From NCBI GenBank assembly GCA_002427815.1, contig DIZF01000062.1:145696-209695 (forward strand): 64,000 nt of DNA. Reading direction: 5' to 3'. The position numbers and the translations under genes were made by a program. Shown one piece after another: positions 22,954-31,343 of the stretch. This DNA is from Ramlibacter tataouinensis. Its GTDB lineage: Bacteria > Pseudomonadota > Gammaproteobacteria > Burkholderiales > Burkholderiaceae_C. How positions within the stretch are numbered: position 1 is the first letter of the stretch; each line of letters opens with the position of its first letter. The notes below the pieces were generated by a model. That model was not told where the DNA came from and ran no database searches. It saw only the letters and a program-made list of their open reading frames with translations.

Positions 22954-23637
22954 ATGAAGAAACTGAACAAAGTGGCGCTGGCGTTCGCCGTGGCTGCGCT
23001 GGCGACGGCCGCGGGCGCGCAAACCCGGGTGACCGCAGCCGATGGTGGCAACCGCATCGACAACTGGCAAAACGGGACCGGCGAATACGTCTGGAAGAAC
23101 GGCACCAATGAGCTGTGCTGGCGTGATGCTTTCTGGACCCCTGCCACTGCCGCCAAGGGCTGCGATGGTGCTCTGGTCGCGGCCGCTCCGGCGCCGGCTC
23201 CGGCGCCCGTCGCCCGTCCTGCTGCCCCGCCTCCTCCGGCCGCCGCCGCGCCCAAGCCCGCTCCTCAGCCGCCGGCCGCCACCAAGGTGACCTACGCCGC
23301 CGACGCTTTCTTCGACTTTGACAAGTCGGTGCTCAAGCCCGAAGGCAAAGCCAAGCTCGACGATCTGGTCGGCAAGGTCAAGGGTATCAACCTGGAAGTG
23401 ATCATCGCCGTGGGCCACACCGACTCGATCGGTACCGACGCTTACAACCAGCGTCTGTCAGTGCGTCGCGCCGAAGCCGTCAAGGCCTATCTCGTGTCCA
23501 AGGGCATCGAGAAGAACCGCGTGTACACCGAAGGCAAGGGCGAAAAGCAGCCTGTGGCCGACAACAAGACCGCCGAAGGCCGCGCCAAGAACCGCCGCGT
23601 GGAAATCGAAGTGGTCGGTACCCGCGCCAACAAATAA
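22954..23637 (+). CDS. ompA: OmpA-family outer-membrane protein
   Basis: This peptidoglycan-linking outer-membrane protein has 227 residues. A Sec signal peptide (MKKLNKVALAFAVAALATAA) is followed by a short domain with two cysteines (LCWRDAFW, AAKGCDGAL), not an eight-strand barrel. An Ala/Pro-rich linker leads to the C-terminal OmpA-like domain (AFFDFDKSVLKPEGKAKLDDL; GHTDSIGTDAYNQRLSVRRAEAVKAYL; GRAKNRRVEI). Arg and Asp of the peptidoglycan-binding motif are present. The ATG has AGAGGAGA just upstream. It is followed by a strong terminator, so it is probably monocistronic and abundant. Confidence 0.92.
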   Translation: MKKLNKVALAFAVAALATAAGAQTRVTAADGGNRIDNWQNGTGEYVWKNGTNELCWRDAFWTPATAAKGCDGALVAAAPAPAPAPVARPAAPPPPAAAAPKPAPQPPAATKVTYAADAFFDFDKSVLKPEGKAKLDDLVGKVKGINLEVIIAVGHTDSIGTDAYNQRLSVRRAEAVKAYLVSKGIEKNRVYTEGKGEKQPVADNKTAEGRAKNRRVEIEVVGTRANK

Positions 23638-23714
23638 GCTTACGGCAGGTGTTCGACGCTTGCGTCGCGCCTGCGCTAACAATTGCGCGTAGCGCTTGTT
23701 AGGCGTAGGCAAAG

Positions 23715-23739
23715 AAAGGCCCCGCATGCGGGGCCTTTT
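23715..23739 (+). terminator. Rho-independent terminator after ompA
   Basis: The palindrome GGCCCCGCATGCGGGGCC (23718-23735) is flanked by AAA before and TTTT after. It can act on both strands and stands between ompA and ubiG. Confidence 0.85.
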
Positions 23740-23771
23740 GCTTGGGCGCGCCGTTGCGCGACAATCGAGGC

Positions 23772-24479
23772 ATGACTGAAATCGTGAACGCCGACCCGGC
23801 GGAACTGGCCAAATTCTCGGACCTCGCCCACCACTGGTGGGATCCAGAAAGCGAATTCAGGCCGCTGCACCAGATCAATCCCCTGCGGCTCGACTGGATC
23901 CAGTCGCATCTGCCCCTGGCCGGCAAGCGCGTGCTGGACGTCGGCTGTGGCGGTGGCATCCTGGCGGATGCCATGGCGCGCAAGGGCGCTCAGGTGCTGG
24001 GAATCGACCTGGCCACCAAGGCCTTGAAAGTCGCACAGTTGCACGCCCTGGAAGCCCAGACCGCCAACGTCGAGTATCGCGAGGTGAGCGCCGAGGCGCT
24101 GGCGGCCGAGCAGCCGGGCGGTTTCGACGCTGTCACCTGCATGGAAATGCTCGAACACGTGCCCGACCCGGCCTCGGTGGTACGCGCCTGCGCCACCCTG
24201 GTCAAGCCCGGCGGCTGGGTCTTCTTTTCGACCATCAACCGCAACCCCAAGTCCTTCGTGATGGCCATCGTCGGCGCTGAGTACGTGCTCAACCTGCTGC
24301 CCCGCGGCACGCACGAGTACCTGAAATTCATCCGGCCGAGCGAGCTGGCCGGGTATTGCCGGGCGGTCGACCTGCACCTGGTCCAGACCCGGGGCATGGG
24401 ATACAACCCGTTCACCCGCCGCTACTGGTTGTCGTCCAACACCGACGTCAACTACCTGTTCGCGACTCAGAGAGCCTGA
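23772..24479 (+). CDS. ubiG: Ubiquinone biosynthesis O-methyltransferase UbiG
   Basis: This SAM-dependent enzyme performs both O-methylations of the ubiquinone ring. It has 235 residues from ATG 23772 (MTEIVNADPAELAKFSDLA). HHWWDPESEFRPLHQINPLR is the UbiG N-terminal signature. SAM-binding motif I reads VLDVGCGGGILADAMA, with CMEMLEHVPDP and GGWVFFSTINRNPKSF following. Its stop overlaps the start of the downstream phosphatase (TGATG), so the two are coupled. Confidence 0.95.
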   Translation: MTEIVNADPAELAKFSDLAHHWWDPESEFRPLHQINPLRLDWIQSHLPLAGKRVLDVGCGGGILADAMARKGAQVLGIDLATKALKVAQLHALEAQTANVEYREVSAEALAAEQPGGFDAVTCMEMLEHVPDPASVVRACATLVKPGGWVFFSTINRNPKSFVMAIVGAEYVLNLLPRGTHEYLKFIRPSELAGYCRAVDLHLVQTRGMGYNPFTRRYWLSSNTDVNYLFATQRA

Positions 24480-25153
24480 TGTTCAGCGACGTGCGGGCAG
24501 TGCTGTTCGATCTCGACGGCACCCTGATCGACAGCGCGCCCGACCTGGGCGCCGCCGCGGACCAGATGCGGGTCGTACGCGGCCTGCCTTCATTGCCGCT
24601 CGAGCGCTACCGTCCAATGGCCGGGGCCGGGGCGCGCGGGATGCTGGGCGTGGCTTTCGGCATCACGCCCGACCATCCTGATTTCGAGAGCCTGCGCGAG
24701 GAGTTTCTCGGCAACTACGAGAACTGCATGACCCAGCGCACCTATGCGTTCGATGGCGTGCCGGAACTGATCTCGCAGCTGGCGCAACGGGGCCTGGCCT
24801 GGGGCGTCGTGACCAACAAGGCGATGCGGTTCACCGGACCTTTGACACGGGGTATGAGCCTGTTCGCCACCGCCGCGGCCGTGGTCGGTGGCGACAGCAC
24901 GCCCCATGCCAAGCCCCACCCGGCACCGCTCCTGGAGGCGGCGCGCCTGCTGGACTTGGCGCCGTCCCGTTGCCTCTACGTGGGGGACGACGAGCGCGAT
25001 GTGGTGGCCGGCCTGGCCGCCGGCATGGGTACCGTTGCCGCCCGGTACGGCTATCTCGGCAGTAACGCCGATGCCCTGCTGTGGGGTGCTCATGCCCACA
25101 TCGACGACCCGATGGATCTACTGGCCCTCTTGCAATCAGGCGTAAAGGCCTAA
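24479..25153 (+). CDS. gph: HAD-family phosphatase (phosphoglycolate phosphatase or MupP-type)
   Basis: This HAD subfamily IA phosphatase has 224 residues. Motif I is LFDLDGTLIDSAPDLG with the nucleophile Asp, motif II is VVTNK, and motif III/IV is KPHPAPLL with YVGDDERDVVAGLAAG. It overlaps ubiG by 1 nt. Orthologues in this position are usually called Gph (2-phosphoglycolate salvage). In Pseudomonas the phosphatase next to ubiG near gyrA is MupP, which dephosphorylates MurNAc-6-phosphate in wall recycling. The motifs do not decide between them. Confidence 0.85.
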   Translation: MFSDVRAVLFDLDGTLIDSAPDLGAAADQMRVVRGLPSLPLERYRPMAGAGARGMLGVAFGITPDHPDFESLREEFLGNYENCMTQRTYAFDGVPELISQLAQRGLAWGVVTNKAMRFTGPLTRGMSLFATAAAVVGGDSTPHAKPHPAPLLEAARLLDLAPSRCLYVGDDERDVVAGLAAGMGTVAARYGYLGSNADALLWGAHAHIDDPMDLLALLQSGVKA

Positions 25154-25156
25154 AAT
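25130..25156 (+). promoter_or_regulatory. Candidate ssrA promoter
   Basis: TTGCAA (25130-25135) and TAAAAT (25151-25156), with a short 15-bp spacer, end 10 bp before the tmRNA 5' end. The pair lies inside the 3' end of the phosphatase gene. The -10 box and its distance fit well; the spacer is short. Confidence 0.45.
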
Positions 25157-25166
25157 AGAAAATCCT

Positions 25167-25552
25167 GGGGCTGCACTGGTTTCGACGTGGGTTCGGACGC
25201 GCGGCAGGGCATGTCGAGCTGAATGCGCTCGTAAAACAGATTCAAACAAACTAACTGCAAACGACGAACGTTTCGCACTCGCCGCTTAATTGCCGGTGAG
25301 CTTTGCAACAGCAGGCCTGTGGGCTGGGCAAGGGGTCTTTAGCGCAAGCTTGAGGCTCCCGGCTGCAAAGATAATTTCATAGGCTGGTTTTGTGTCGGGT
25401 AACTTGGCACAGGACGAGACAATAGGTTGCTGGCGTTCCATAGCGCGTGCCGCTGCGCACTGTGGGAGGCGAGACTCAATCAGACGGCTACACATGTAGA
25501 ACTGTGCGAAGAAGGCTTGCGGACGCGGGTTCAATTCCCGCCAGCTCCACCA
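25167..25552 (+). ncRNA. ssrA: tmRNA (SsrA)
   Basis: This is the trans-translation RNA that rescues stalled ribosomes. The 5' end GGGGCTGCACTGG pairs with the 3' CAGCTCC of the tRNA-like domain. The T-arm reads GGGTTCAATTCCCGCC and the encoded end is CCACCA. The tag frame resumes at GCA 25257 and reads ANDERFALAA then TAA at 25287-25289, the usual Burkholderiales tag. At about 386 nt it is of normal length. A weak bulged hairpin (25560-25583) follows, without a T-run. Confidence 0.97.
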
Positions 25553-25619
25553 ATTATTCAGCCCCGGGCGGCAAGCTCCGGGCTAACATGGCGGTCACTC
25601 CACGTCCTATGAGGGCCCC

Positions 25620-25922
25620 ATGCGAACTGCCATCTTCCTGCCTGTCCTGGCCCTGTGCTCCGCCTGTTCGGTGGTGCCGCCGCAGGCCTGGACTTTCGAT
25701 CCGACCCAGCCACAGCCCGGAATTTCGCTCGCGCCGCAGGATGTCGCGGTGCTCACAGATCGCGTGGCCGCGCTGCAATTGGAACGCAATCAGATTCGCG
25801 CGCGCATCGCCGGTGAGCGCGATGTCTGGCAGCGCCAGCAGCAGTACGCGCAGTTGCACCAGATCGGCATGGAACTCTCGCCGCTGGAGCGTCGGCTGGC
25901 GCAGATTGCGTCCGCGCGCTAA
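25620..25922 (+). CDS. Small putative lipoprotein, function unknown
   Basis: This 100-residue protein is not recognised. An N-terminal signal (MRTAIFLPVLALCSAC) ends at Cys16, but position -3 is Cys rather than the usual Leu, so lipidation is likely but not certain. The mature part has a Pro-rich start (PPQAWTFDPTQPQPG) and then a charged amphipathic helix (VAVLTDRVAALQLERNQIRARI to the end), probably coiled-coil. It stands alone between ssrA and the pseudouridine synthase. The 184 bp after it show no gene. Confidence 0.6.
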   Translation: MRTAIFLPVLALCSACSVVPPQAWTFDPTQPQPGISLAPQDVAVLTDRVAALQLERNQIRARIAGERDVWQRQQQYAQLHQIGMELSPLERRLAQIASAR

Positions 25923-26106
25923 AGCCACTCCATTGCGACCCGAAGCGCTGGGCGCAGGCAAGGCCGCTCGCCAGCAGGCCGGCAGGAAAGCAAAAACAAT
26001 TGCCATCCGATCTCATTGTCTGGCCCGGGCCTGGCGAGGCCGATCCATTGCCATTTTTTCCATGAGGCGCAGATAGCGCTGTTTCCGACTCTTGCGATAC
26101 TTGCGC

Positions 26107-26829
26107 ATGCAGTTACAGGAAATCCTCTTTTCGCAAGGCTTTGGAACGCGCCGGATCTGCGCGGGCTTGATCCAGCACGGCCATGTGACGGCAGCGGGCC
26201 ACCCCGTCACGGATGCAGCGGCTGACTTCGAAACGGAGGATTTGCGCTTCTGCGTGGACGGGGTCGAGTGGCCGTACCAGGAAAAGGCCTATCTGATGCT
26301 GCACAAGCCGACCGGAACCGAGTGTTCGCGCAAGCCCTCGGCCTACCCCAGCATCTACACCCTGCTGCCGCCGCCATTGCGCCAGCGGCCCCAGAAGGGC
26401 GCTACGCAGGGCGTCCAGGCGGTAGGCCGCCTGGACCAGGACACCACCGGATTGCTGCTGCTTACCGATGACGGCCAGTTCATTCACCGGATGAACTCGC
26501 CGCGGCATCACGTGCCCAAGGTGTACGAAGTCACTGTCCGGCACCTGTTGGACGAGCAGCAGGTCAGCCGACTGCTGGGCGGTGTGGTGCTCGACGACGA
26601 TCCCCGTCCCGTGCGGGCTGCGGCGTGCGAACTCATGGAGGAAACCCGCTTGCGGCTGACCCTGACCGAAGGCAAGTACCACCAGGTCAAGCGGATGATT
26701 GCCGCGGTTGGCAATCGGGTCGAGCGCTTGCACCGGTCTAGGATCGGGCGGCTGGAACTGCCGCCGGACCTTCTTCCCGGTCAATGGCGCTGGCTCTCAG
26801 CGGCCGACCTGGCCGCGCTCGCGCCCTGA
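26107..26829 (+). CDS. rsuA: 16S rRNA pseudouridine synthase, RsuA family
   Basis: This enzyme converts a uridine in rRNA to pseudouridine; RsuA modifies U516 of 16S rRNA. It has 240 residues from ATG 26107 (MQLQEILFSQGFGTRR). A short S4-type RNA-binding domain comes first. The catalytic domain follows with AYLMLHKPTGTECS and the active-site Asp in AVGRLDQDTTGLLLLTDDG. The C-terminal GKYHQVKRMIAAVGNRVERL is typical of RsuA/RluB/E/F. It ends 1 bp from the convergent hydrolase gene. Assignment to U516 is by best family fit. Confidence 0.88.
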   Translation: MQLQEILFSQGFGTRRICAGLIQHGHVTAAGHPVTDAAADFETEDLRFCVDGVEWPYQEKAYLMLHKPTGTECSRKPSAYPSIYTLLPPPLRQRPQKGATQGVQAVGRLDQDTTGLLLLTDDGQFIHRMNSPRHHVPKVYEVTVRHLLDEQQVSRLLGGVVLDDDPRPVRAAACELMEETRLRLTLTEGKYHQVKRMIAAVGNRVERLHRSRIGRLELPPDLLPGQWRWLSAADLAALAP

Positions 26830-26830
26830 G

Positions 26831-27601
26831 TCAGGGCAGGGCGGCCAGGAACCCCGCGATACGGTGGCGCGTCCGCTCGGGCTGGTCCCGATGCGGCGAA
26901 TGGCCGCATTGCGGCAGCACCTCCGTCTCGAACGGTCCGAGCGGTGCGATTTCGTCGATCTGGCGCAGGGTCCCATAAGGGTCTTGCTCGCCCTGGATCG
27001 CCAGGACTGGCGCCTCGATGCGGCGGCACTCCGCCCGGATATCGAAGTCGCGAAAGGCCGGGCTGAGCCAGATATCGTTCCATTGCCAGAATGCGCAGTC
27101 CACATCGGCGTGGTAGCGCTCCAGCCGCTCGCGCAAGTTGCCCGAGCCATAAGCCTGTCGCGCCTCCTCGATGGATTGCACCGACAAGTCCTCCACGATG
27201 ACGTGCGGCGCCATCACGATGCATGCCGTGACCGGGAATCGGCTCGCGTACAGCAGGGCGATGGTGGCGCCGTCGGAATGGCCCAGCAGCACGGGGGAAG
27301 CAATGCCCAGGCCGTCCAGCAATGCCGGCAGATCTTGCAGCGCTTCCCGGTGCATGTAATCGAGCCCCAGGCGCCCACTGCCGCGAACATCGGGGATGGA
27401 ATCGGACTGGCCATAGCCGCGCCGCGAATACACGATGCCCGCTCGCCCGGTCTCAGCGCAGACCTGCGCGGGCCAGTCACGCCACATGGCAACCGAGCCC
27501 AGCCCTTCATGCAAAAAAATAATTGGTGCCAGCGGTCGGCTCATGGAGCCCGGCAGGCGTTGAACCTCGATACCCACGCCGTTGACCTGAAGCTTTTCCA
27601 T
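26831..27601 (-). CDS. Alpha/beta hydrolase
   Basis: This 256-residue alpha/beta-fold hydrolase starts at ATG 27601 (MEKLQVNGVGIEVQRLPG). The oxyanion region is IIFLHEGLGSVAMW, and the nucleophile elbow is LLGHSDGATIALL with Ser. The acid lies in LAIQGEQDPYGTL and the His in LPQCGHSPHRDQPERT. HEGLG in place of HGxxG resembles a group of uncharacterised proteobacterial hydrolases. The substrate cannot be told. It is divergent from the beta-propeller gene. Confidence 0.8.
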   Translation of the reverse strand: MEKLQVNGVGIEVQRLPGSMSRPLAPIIFLHEGLGSVAMWRDWPAQVCAETGRAGIVYSRRGYGQSDSIPDVRGSGRLGLDYMHREALQDLPALLDGLGIASPVLLGHSDGATIALLYASRFPVTACIVMAPHVIVEDLSVQSIEEARQAYGSGNLRERLERYHADVDCAFWQWNDIWLSPAFRDFDIRAECRRIEAPVLAIQGEQDPYGTLRQIDEIAPLGPFETEVLPQCGHSPHRDQPERTRHRIAGFLAALP

Positions 27602-27669
27602 CGCAGGGATGTTAAGGGAAAGGCACCGGCTGCCCGATACACTCCCACGTTGCCCTTGAAGTCCCCGTT

Positions 27670-28653
27670 GTGAAATTCTTCCCGCGCTGTACCGCCGCCT
27701 TGGCGGCAATCTTTCTGGCTGCGTTCTCCTGGTGCTCTGCAGCCGCCGCGTCACCGGTCTTTGTCCTCAATTCGCTCGACGCCAACGTCAGCGTGATCGA
27801 CCCTGTGCAGTGGAAGGAGATCAAACGCCTGCCCACCGGCAAGGAGCCCCATCACATCTACATGACGCCCGACGAAAAGTCGGTCATCGTCGCCAATGCG
27901 CTCGCCGACTCGCTGACGTTCATCGATCCGAAGACCGCCGAAATCCAGCGCACCGTGCGCGGCATCCTCGACCCCTACCACCTGCGCTTCTCGCCCGACA
28001 TGAAATGGTTTGTCACCGCGGGCAACCGGCTCAACCACGTCGACATCTACCGCTGGAGTGGCCAGGATCTTCAGCTCGCCCGGCGCCTTGCCACGGCCAG
28101 GACGCCGAGTCACATCTGGATCGACAGCAAGAGCACCACGGCGTTCGTCAGCATGCAGGACAGTGACGAGCTGTGGGCGATCGACCTGGCCAGCCAGACG
28201 GTGAAGTGGCGGATCAAGACCGGCCCGATGCCGGCCGATGTGTTCGGCACACCGGACGGCAAGTCCTTGCTGGTGGGAATGACCGGCGGCGACTCGGTCG
28301 AGGTGTATGACGTGAGCGGTCCCCAGCCGAAATTCGCCAAGTCGATCAAGACCGGCGCCGGAGCGCATGCGTTCCGTTCGGCCGGCGATGGCCGCAACGT
28401 GTACGTCAGCAACCGGGTTGCCAACACCATCGGCAAGATCGACCTGCAGTCCTTGACGCTGGTGGAAACCTATCCGGCGCCGGGCGGCCCGGACTGCATG
28501 GAGGTGCTGGCCGGTGGCAAGACCCTGCTGGTCAGTTCGCGCTGGGCCAGGAAGCTCACGATTATCGATACGGCCAGCAGGCAAGTGGTGCGGCAGGTTC
28601 AGGTCGGAAAGTCCCCCCATGGCGTCTGGACACTGGATCACGCGCCGCGCTGA
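27670..28653 (+). CDS. Secreted YncE/YVTN-type beta-propeller protein
   Basis: This periplasmic seven-bladed-propeller-type protein has 327 residues and a GTG start. The signal peptide is AALAAIFLAAFSWCSAAAA, and the mature chain begins SPVFVLNSLDANVSVIDP. Repeats of the form (V/I)VANxxxDSLTFIDPKTAEI and VYVSNRVANTIGKIDLQSLTLV recur about every 40 residues. Such propellers bind partners or surfaces and rarely have known catalysis. It ends 7 bp before the deacetylase-like gene, so they are probably one operon. Confidence 0.78.
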   Translation: MKFFPRCTAALAAIFLAAFSWCSAAAASPVFVLNSLDANVSVIDPVQWKEIKRLPTGKEPHHIYMTPDEKSVIVANALADSLTFIDPKTAEIQRTVRGILDPYHLRFSPDMKWFVTAGNRLNHVDIYRWSGQDLQLARRLATARTPSHIWIDSKSTTAFVSMQDSDELWAIDLASQTVKWRIKTGPMPADVFGTPDGKSLLVGMTGGDSVEVYDVSGPQPKFAKSIKTGAGAHAFRSAGDGRNVYVSNRVANTIGKIDLQSLTLVETYPAPGGPDCMEVLAGGKTLLVSSRWARKLTIIDTASRQVVRQVQVGKSPHGVWTLDHAPR

Positions 28654-28660
28654 AGTGGCA

Positions 28661-29452
28661 ATGCGTATAGGGCTGGCGCTGACGGCCGCGTTGCTCGCGC
28701 TCGCCGCCGGCGTGGCGCGGGCCCAGGCGCCTGCGTGCGACAAGCCGGTTTACCTCACCCTGGACACCGGCCACATGGAAGTGGCGCCGCTGATCGCCGA
28801 TGTGCTGGCGCGCCAGCACGTTCGGGTGACGTTCTTCGCCGCCAACGAGCGCACCAAGGTCGGCGATGGCAGCCTGGGCAGCTACTGGGCGCCGTGGTGG
28901 AAGGCAAGGGCGGCGGAAGGCCACGAGTTCGCCTCCCACACCTGGGATCATGTCTACTGGCGCGGGGATGTTGCGGGGGTGCCGCCAACGTTCCGGGTCC
29001 AGGCCTCCGCCGGCGCCAACCAGGGCCGCGAGTTCATCTGGAGCGGCGCGCAATACTGCGAGCAGATCGACAAGGCGTCCCGGCGCCTGCAGGAACTGAC
29101 GGGCAAGAAGCCGCTGCCGCTGTTTCGTGCGCCCGGCGGCAGGACCTCGCCGAAACTGCTGCTGGCAGCCAAGGCCTGCGGTTACGAGCATGTCGGCTGG
29201 TCGCCGGCGGGCTTTCTGGGCGATGAATTGCCCAGCGAAACCGCGAGCAATGCGGCACTGCTGCGCCAGGCCCTGCGCAATGTGCGCAGTGGCGACATCC
29301 TGATGGCGCATCTGGGCATCTGGTCGCGCAAGGATCCCTGGGCGCCGGCGGTGCTGGAGCCGCTGATCGTCGGGCTGAAGGAAAGGGGCTTCTGCTTCCG
29401 GACACTGCGCGACCACCCCGCGTACCGGGACTGGATCGCCAAGCGACGCTGA
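28661..29452 (+). CDS. Polysaccharide deacetylase-like protein with deviant metal site
   Basis: This secreted 263-residue protein has a signal peptide (MRIGLALTAALLALAAGVARA) and an NodB/CE4 fold. Motif 1 reads VYLTLDTGH: the catalytic-base Asp is kept but the usual second Asp (metal ligand) is Thr. Motif 2, SHTWDH, supplies the two metal His. Motif 3, FRAPGGRTSP, and the late His in ILMAHLGIWS are present. A deacetylase acting on envelope glycan is the family expectation; altered metal use or loss of activity is possible. It lies between a beta-propeller and a sterol-desaturase-like gene (2-bp gap). Confidence 0.8.
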   Translation: MRIGLALTAALLALAAGVARAQAPACDKPVYLTLDTGHMEVAPLIADVLARQHVRVTFFAANERTKVGDGSLGSYWAPWWKARAAEGHEFASHTWDHVYWRGDVAGVPPTFRVQASAGANQGREFIWSGAQYCEQIDKASRRLQELTGKKPLPLFRAPGGRTSPKLLLAAKACGYEHVGWSPAGFLGDELPSETASNAALLRQALRNVRSGDILMAHLGIWSRKDPWAPAVLEPLIVGLKERGFCFRTLRDHPAYRDWIAKRR

Positions 29453-29454
29453 GC

Positions 29455-30438
29455 ATGGACTGGCTGCAAGACCTGTTTTCCGTCGCCCAGCAATGGTTGT
29501 TCGAGTCATTGATCGAGCCCGCGATGTTTACGCTGGGACTGGGGCATTTGTTGGAGGACGGCTACAACGCGTCCGGCTGGCTGTTGGTGGGCCTGATCCA
29601 GATCGTCGTCCTCGCGGTCGTGATCGGGCCGCTGCAGCGGTGGCGGCCGGTCGAAGCCGTGACCGACAAACGCGGCGTTCGAACTGATGTCATTTACACA
29701 CTGATCCACCGGCTGGGCCTGTTCCGCGTGGCGCTGTTCTTCATGGTCCAGCCGCTTTTCGACCGGCTGTTCGGCAACTTGCGGCTGGCCGGTTTCGGTA
29801 CCTTTCAACTCGACCAGGTGTGGCCCAGCATCACCGAACTGCCGATCGTGAGTTTCATCATCTACCTGGTGGTGTTCGATTTCGCGGGCTACTGGATCCA
29901 CCGCGCGCAACACGGGGCGAACTGGTGGTGGAGCCTGCATTCGCTGCACCACTCGCAGCGCCAGTTGACCATGTGGAGCGACAACCGCAACCACCTGCTG
30001 GATGACCTGTTGCGCGACAGCCTGCTGGTGCTGCTGGCGCGACTGATCGGCGTGGCGCCGGGGCAATTCGTGGCGCTCGTGGCGATCACCCAGCTGAGCG
30101 AAAGCCTGCAGCACGCCAACCTCACGCTGTGGTTCGGCCGTGTCGGCGAGCGGCTTTGGATCAGCCCGCGCTTTCACCGGCTCCACCACGCTGTCGGCAT
30201 CGGGCATGAAGGCGATGCGGTCGGGCCGCTCATGGTGCAGGGTCGCAGCCCGGCCCTGGGTGGCCACAATTTCGGCGTGTTGCTGCCCTGGTGGGACATG
30301 TTGTTCGAAACGGCCAATTTCGAGCGTCGCTACCAGGCCACCGGCGTGCGCGACCAGGTCGAGCAGGGCCGCGACTATGGGCGCGGGTTCTGGTCTCAGC
30401 AGTGGCTGGGGCTGAAGCGCCTGTTCGGCAAGGCGTAG
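29455..30438 (+). CDS. Sterol desaturase / fatty-acid hydroxylase family membrane protein
   Basis: This di-iron membrane oxygenase family protein has 327 residues. Several N-terminal membrane helices are followed by the three histidine clusters HRAQH, HSLHH and RFHRLHH that bind the two irons. Bacterial members hydroxylate or desaturate lipids such as fatty acids, hopanoids, carotenoids or ornithine lipids; the substrate here is unknown. It starts 2 bp after the deacetylase-like gene, so a role in modifying the same envelope component is possible. Confidence 0.85.
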   Translation: MDWLQDLFSVAQQWLFESLIEPAMFTLGLGHLLEDGYNASGWLLVGLIQIVVLAVVIGPLQRWRPVEAVTDKRGVRTDVIYTLIHRLGLFRVALFFMVQPLFDRLFGNLRLAGFGTFQLDQVWPSITELPIVSFIIYLVVFDFAGYWIHRAQHGANWWWSLHSLHHSQRQLTMWSDNRNHLLDDLLRDSLLVLLARLIGVAPGQFVALVAITQLSESLQHANLTLWFGRVGERLWISPRFHRLHHAVGIGHEGDAVGPLMVQGRSPALGGHNFGVLLPWWDMLFETANFERRYQATGVRDQVEQGRDYGRGFWSQQWLGLKRLFGKA

Positions 30439-30470
30439 CCCGGCGTCGGTGCCCACGTTATGCTGCGCGG

Positions 30471-31343
30471 ATGAGCCTGTTTCTCGATTCGTTCTGGCGC
30501 GCGGCCGCGTACTGCCTGCGCCCGCGGGTCATCGCGCTGTCTTTCCTGCCGCTGGTCATCATGGTGGCGCTGTCGCTGGGGCTCGGTTATTTCTACTGGG
30601 ATCCGGCGCTGGAGTGGGTGCGCGGATGGCTGGAGTCCTCTGATCTCATCAAGAGTATCTGGGGCTGGTTGCAGGGCGTAGGCGCGGGCAATCTGAAGAC
30701 CGTGGTGGCGCCGCTGATCCTGATCTTTGCTGTGACGCCGCTGATCGTGCTGGGGTCGCTGCTGCTCGTGGCCGCGTTCATGTCACCGGCGCTGGCCGCT
30801 CTGGTGGCGCAGCGGCGTTTCCCGCACCTCGAGCGCAAGCGGGGCGGTTCGCTGGCCCTGAGCATCGCCTGGTCGCTGGGATCCACCGTGCTGGCCTTGG
30901 TCGCCCTGGTGATCTCGATGCCGCTCTGGCTGGTGCCGCCGCTTATCCTGGTACTGCCGCCCCTGATCTGGGGTTGGCTCACCTACCGGGTGATGGCTTT
31001 CGATACCCTGTCCGAGCATGCCAGCACGCAAGAGCGGCGTGAGATCTTTCGTCGCCACCGGATGTGGTTGCTGGGCATCGGCGTGTTGACCGGCTACCTG
31101 GGTGCGGCGCCGAGCATCGTCTGGGCCTCGGGCGCCCTGTTCGCCGCGGCCTTCGTCTTCCTGGTTCCGCTCGCGATCTGGATCTACACGCTGGTGTTCG
31201 CTTTCGCATCGCTGTGGTTCTCCCACTACTGCCTGGCGGCGCTGGAAAAGCTTCGGGCCGAGTCTGCTTCCGCACCTCCGGTCCCGCCGCCGGCCCCGGC
31301 CCCGTTAGCATTGGCGGATGACGCAAGCTTCCCCTCCGCCTGA
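30471..31343 (+). CDS. EI24-domain (CysZ-like) inner-membrane protein
   Basis: This 290-residue membrane protein starts at ATG 30471 (MSLFLDSFWRAAAYCLRPR). It shows five to six hydrophobic segments, including VIALSFLPLVIMVALSLGLG, LILIFAVTPLIVLGSLLLVA and LVALVISMPLWLVPPLILVL. It ends with a Pro/Ala-rich cytoplasmic tail. The pattern fits the EI24/CysZ family; CysZ transports sulfate, but most bacterial members have no known function. Its 3' end overlaps the CinA-like gene by 26 bp. Confidence 0.75.
   Translation: MSLFLDSFWRAAAYCLRPRVIALSFLPLVIMVALSLGLGYFYWDPALEWVRGWLESSDLIKSIWGWLQGVGAGNLKTVVAPLILIFAVTPLIVLGSLLLVAAFMSPALAALVAQRRFPHLERKRGGSLALSIAWSLGSTVLALVALVISMPLWLVPPLILVLPPLIWGWLTYRVMAFDTLSEHASTQERREIFRRHRMWLLGIGVLTGYLGAAPSIVWASGALFAAAFVFLVPLAIWIYTLVFAFASLWFSHYCLAALEKLRAESASAPPVPPPAPAPLALADDASFPSA

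Noticed and set aside
23676..23702. CTAACAA...TTGTTAG inverted repeat ending GTTAGGC, resembling an integron attC core
   Set aside because: The whole element is only ~33 bp with a 13-nt loop, has no second inner core pair and no cassette or integrase nearby. It is more likely a simple hairpin behind ompA.
25520..25552. Stand-alone tRNA gene (T-arm and CCA)
   Set aside because: It is the 3' half of the tmRNA tRNA-like domain, paired with the 5' end at 25167.
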